Shown in pieces: positions 59,879-64,000 of a stretch of 64,000 nt of DNA. The position numbers and the translations under genes are program-made. The stretch is from Ignelater luminosus. Its lineage: Eukaryota; Arthropoda; Insecta; Coleoptera; Elateridae. Under the pieces are notes generated by a model. It was not told the origin of the DNA. It saw only the letters and a list, made by a program, of their open reading frames with translations, and did no database searches. Where the stretch lies: NCBI GenBank assembly GCA_011009095.1, contig VTPC01089972.1, forward strand, positions 62,001 to 126,000, in the 5' to 3' direction. Within the stretch, counting starts at the first letter, position 1; every line of letters starts with the position of its first letter.

Positions 59879-59946
59879 GTTCGTGTCTTTACTATTATGT
59901 TACTTTGCGTCAAATGTCAATATGACATTTACATTTAAAGACAAAT
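59879..59946 (+). promoter_or_regulatory. 68-bp spacer between tandem protease genes with an inverted repeat
   Basis: Only 68 bases separate the stop of copy 1 from the ATG of copy 2. They contain the inverted repeat AAATGTCA-ata-TGACATTT (59912-59930) and no AATAAA or ATTAAA polyadenylation signal. The segment GTCAA...TGACATTT also occurs just before copy 1. This must hold the 3' end of gene 1 and the promoter/5'UTR of gene 2, unless the two are co-transcribed. Confidence 0.5.
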
Positions 59947-61341
<1,395 letters not shown>

Positions 61342-61730
61342 GTTGTTCATGTTTTTTTTTCTTTAGCGTTAACATTACTTCTAATAGTTTGAAATTAAGT
61401 TTAAAGTAATTATTTGTGTTTATTGAGTTTTCCTGAAAGAAGTTCTACTAATATGTTTTTGGTTGCTGCGTGTACAGTGTGTCCAAATAAGTTTGTTCAG
61501 AAATTTATATGCCAAGGGGAAGGTTACAAGAAAATACTTCTGTCTCCAGGAATGCAGTTTGCAAAAGAAATCTTCTCAAGTTGGTATAATGTTTGAATTT
61601 TTATCTTCATGAGGAGTTGATGCTTAATTTTGCATTGCTACAGTATAATCTCTTCGTCTGCAATCATAGTTTAAGCACCTACTGTGTGACTGGTCTTAAA
61701 GACCCATTGCTTGTTCTCAGCAATGGTTCC
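61342..61730. other. 3' flank of the second protease gene
   Basis: AT-rich and presumably containing the 3'UTR. No canonical AATAAA was seen in the first ~250 bases. A third protease copy is not present. A 60-codon frame at 61414-61596 has no motif. Confidence 0.4.
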
Positions 61731-61734
61731 AATG

Positions 61735-62260
61735 ATTTTGGTCTCGAGACTACAGTCATTACATCAGTAACTATTGAACAGTTTGCAGAAACGCTTCACG
61801 TTCTACTATCCACCGCTATTTGAAATGTATTGATAAGATTTCTAAATTATCTAAGTTATCTGATACAAATTTGCAATAACTCCGTGTTATTGTCAAAATT
61901 AGAAAATGAACCGCTTTTGGACCGTTTCGTTACTGGAGACGAAAAGTGGATACGTTATCACAATGCCCAGCGCAAAATGCAATGGTGTTCCCCAGGAGTT
62001 GTTCCCCAATCACAACCTAGAAAAGGATTGCATCCAAGTAAGGTATTGCTCTGTATTTAGTGGGACTCTAAGGAGATCATTCATTTTGAACTGTCGAATA
62101 GAGACAAACCTTTATTGTGCTCAATCTGACAATTTGAAGAAAAACGGCTGGCTTCAGTGAATCAAAACGGAGTTTTACTTCGTCAAAACAACGTCAAGCC
62201 AAATGAAAAAAGCAAAATTGTGTAAAGTTGACAAGCTGAATGAGCTGTGGACTTAGGAAC
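61735..62260 (+). pseudogene. mariner-family transposase fragment (second lineage)
   Basis: The plus strand reads NEPLLDRFVTGDEKWIRYHN (61905-61965), which keeps the first catalytic Asp in VTGDEKWI, then QWCSPGVVPQSQPRKGLHPS, KVLLCI, WDSKEIIHFELSNRD and NQNGVLLRQNNVKPN. The last corresponds to LLQHDNARPH and has lost the second Asp. The N-terminal DNA-binding half is barely recognisable and the C-terminus is absent. The wording differs from the 46-kb copy (TGDES-type), so two mariner lineages are present. Confidence 0.82.
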
Positions 62261-62279
62261 ATTTCTTGGATTAAATAGA

Positions 62280-62570
62280 AATAAATAAAACGAAGCAGAA
62301 TAGGTCCCAAACGGATCCTAGCAGGACATCGTTTGTTACAGATTTAGACTGCAATACATATGTCTTTTCCTGTCTAACACAAAATATGTGATAGGAAGTC
62401 TTGAACCCACTTCTGCAGTTTGCCTCTTATATTGACATGATCAATCTTAGACACAACCTTGTCGAAAGCCCTACTGAAATTCAGATATAGACTGTCGCGT
62501 AAAAGCCAATAGCATTTCTACAAGTGCTCATTGCGAATCTGCAAATAGAAAATTTTTCTACGGCTTAATT
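62280..62570 (-). pseudogene. LINE RT fragment
   Basis: The minus strand reads LYLNFSRAFDKVVSKIDHVN, then GKLQKWVQDFLSHI, and after a short gap DVLLGSVWDLFCFVLF. These correspond to the RT motifs YLDFSKAFDKV, G..LKWI.DFLS.R and GVPQGSVLGPLLF. The piece ends before the catalytic FADD box and starts after RT motif 1. Confidence 0.72.
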
Positions 62571-62574
62571 TTCT

Positions 62575-62988
62575 TGTACACCTTTAATCTGTGGAAACAA
62601 TAATTGCCCTCATTAATTTCTTTTTCAGTGATGTGCAAACTTGAATTCTTACAAAAAGAAATAAATATTGATCTTTCTTTGCTGTGTTTTCGACTAGAGA
62701 AGTTAGTGCGTCATCCGAAAAGTTTAGAGTTTTACTCCCTTGCACACCAGAACAGTTAAAGTAAAAGTAACAGCTAGTAAGAAAAACTTCATCCGTTCGA
62801 ATAACTTACTCAATAAGTATAAAGACAAAGTCGTCTTTTCCAAAAATATATAAAACTTATGCAAGCATTAACCATAGTACCTTCAGACGACTCAGTTCAG
62901 CGGAGAATAATGACAATCAGTATAATATAACATTAACAACATGAAATAATTGCGGTGCCATCTAATAAAAACGTCAGTACAAATCCCA
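62575..62988. other. AT-rich spacer
   Basis: No recognisable coding region or repeat before the Tigger-like terminus. Confidence 0.4.
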
Positions 62989-62992
62989 TTTA

Positions 62993-64000
62993 CAGCCGAC
63001 TCCGCTTATTTGGGCCACCGGATAATTGGGACAATCGCATTATTGGGACATTTTTAATAAAACGGAATCAGAAATAAGTAACATCGGGCCAGAATGTTCT
63101 GGAACCTCGTCGTTTTCCAAGAAGCAAAATGTAAACAACAAGTGAGTTTATGACCTCAAGAACTCGACTCAGATCTTCGGCCGAGCTCAGTTTTCTTTCA
63201 AGTGCGCACCTCCTTTGCTTAAAATGCCCCGTAAAGACTTAAGTGTTTTTTAAAAAGTGGAACTTTTAAATAACATAAAAGGACATCTAAATCAGGGTTT
63301 GTCAGAAATTTTAAGGGTTTCGAAAATTACAATTGCGCGAATTCGAGCAAGTGAACGGGAACTCCGAGAACAAATCATCGCGGGGGCGAATGGAGTGCAG
63401 CAAAAACGTAAACGAGAAAAAAATGCTGCAGTTGACAAAGTGTTCAGCAAATGGTTCAGCATCGTTACTAAAAGGGATGTTTGTGTGTCTGGGCCCACGT
63501 TAAAATGCACAACCGAAGAGTTTGGAAAGAATATGGGCCAGAAGCATGAGAATTTTAAGGCGACTGAGGGATGGCTTTCTCGTTGGAAAGAAAGACACGA
63601 CATCAAGTTTAAAAAAAAGTTCGTGAAAAAAAAGACAATTTAGCAATGGAACTGTCTTATGTTGTACGAAAATGACGGGGAATGATGAGGAAAAACTTCT
63701 TGTCATTGAAAAAAGCAAAAAACCCAGCTGTTTTAAAGAATTGGATATCAAGGAATTGCCTGTTAAATTTCACGCAAATTCAAATGCATCGATGACGTTA
63801 ATTTTTCTAGATTGGCTGAAAAATTGGGACAAAAAAATTGCAACGCCAATCAAACTTAACAGGCAAAGAAACAAGCAGCAAAGTTAACATCCTTCAAGTC
63901 ATAAACTTCGTTGCAGACAGCTGGAAGGAAAATTGATAGCAAGACAATAAAACATTACTTTTTTTATTGCAATTTTAAAGTGAACACACTCACACAAACT
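62993..64000 (+). mobile_element. pogo/Tigger-like transposon, internally deleted
   Basis: A terminus CAGCCGACTCCGCTTATTTG begins at 62993 after a TA dinucleotide and continues with repeated GGATAATTGGGACAA/GCATTATTGGGACA phrases, the style of Tigger ends. A 128-codon frame (63257-63643) carries the CENP-B/pogo N-terminal helix-turn-helix domains: NQGLSEILRVSKITIARIRA, then FSKWFSIVTKRDVCVSGPTL, then KATEGWLSRWKERHDIKFKK. The DDE part is cut down to CFKELDIKELPVKFHANSNA and LIFLDWLKNWDKKI (63672-63850), then INFVADSWK-like C-terminal sequence. The catalytic Asp region is lost by deletion. The right terminus was not identified and may lie beyond the window. Confidence 0.82.

Overview
The window looks like insect genomic DNA. 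It is AT-rich, gene-poor and dominated by decayed transposable elements of types common in insects: Jockey-like and RNase H-bearing LINEs, a Ty3/gypsy relic, mariner, pogo/Tigger and hAT ends. The only complete host genes I can support have very short introns (55-69 bp) and encode trypsin-like secreted proteases. I cannot name the order or species from sequence alone. Layout: 0.6-6.1 kb holds three minus-strand LINE relics (a Jockey-like RT piece, a LINE with endonuclease/RT/C-terminal region, and a LINE with RT plus RNase H). 6.2 kb has a tRNA-like (SINE or tRNA-relic) sequence. 6.3-10.2 kb is AT-rich non-coding DNA with one possible 29-nt micro-exon on the minus strand. 10.24-13.66 kb is a diverged tandem satellite with a ~94 bp monomer and signs of a ~590 bp higher-order unit. 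13.8-14.2 kb has a hAT-type terminus and a LINE fragment. 16.1-16.24 kb has a likely signal-peptide exon of an otherwise unseen plus-strand gene. 18.6-23.4 kb carries two more LINE relics. 25.9-27.75 kb contains a fold-back/MITE-like element whose arms are built of a ~16 bp sub-repeat, then a strikingly GC-rich ~1 kb tandem array. 28.9-31.8 kb has a LINE ORF1 relic followed by a young, 5'-truncated Jockey-type LINE bounded by a perfect 13-bp target-site duplication. 32-37 kb is a nest of minus-strand LINE pieces plus an unassigned transposon-like relic. 40-46.8 kb holds a plus-strand DDE transposase remnant in a field of GCCGCC palindromes, a degenerate Ty3/gypsy gag-protease-RT on the minus strand, and a mariner transposase with imperfect terminal repeats. 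53.3-57.5 kb has three Jockey-like LINE pieces in plus, minus and plus orientation. 58.5-61.3 kb contains two tandem, six-exon, trypsin-like serine protease genes with identical intron positions, separated by only 68 bp. 61.7-64 kb has a second mariner relic, another LINE RT piece and a pogo/Tigger element that starts with a recognisable terminus. How the parts relate: the two proteases are duplicate secreted zymogens with an R|IVGG activation site, a complete His/Asp/Ser triad and a trypsin-type Asp in the S1 pocket. Both also have an unusual shared C-terminal hydrophobic tail. Nothing else forms an operon, cluster or pathway. The remainder is mobile DNA at different stages of decay, with the 30.1 kb LINE being clearly the most recent insertion. 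Translations and alignments were done by eye, so edges of decayed elements are approximate.
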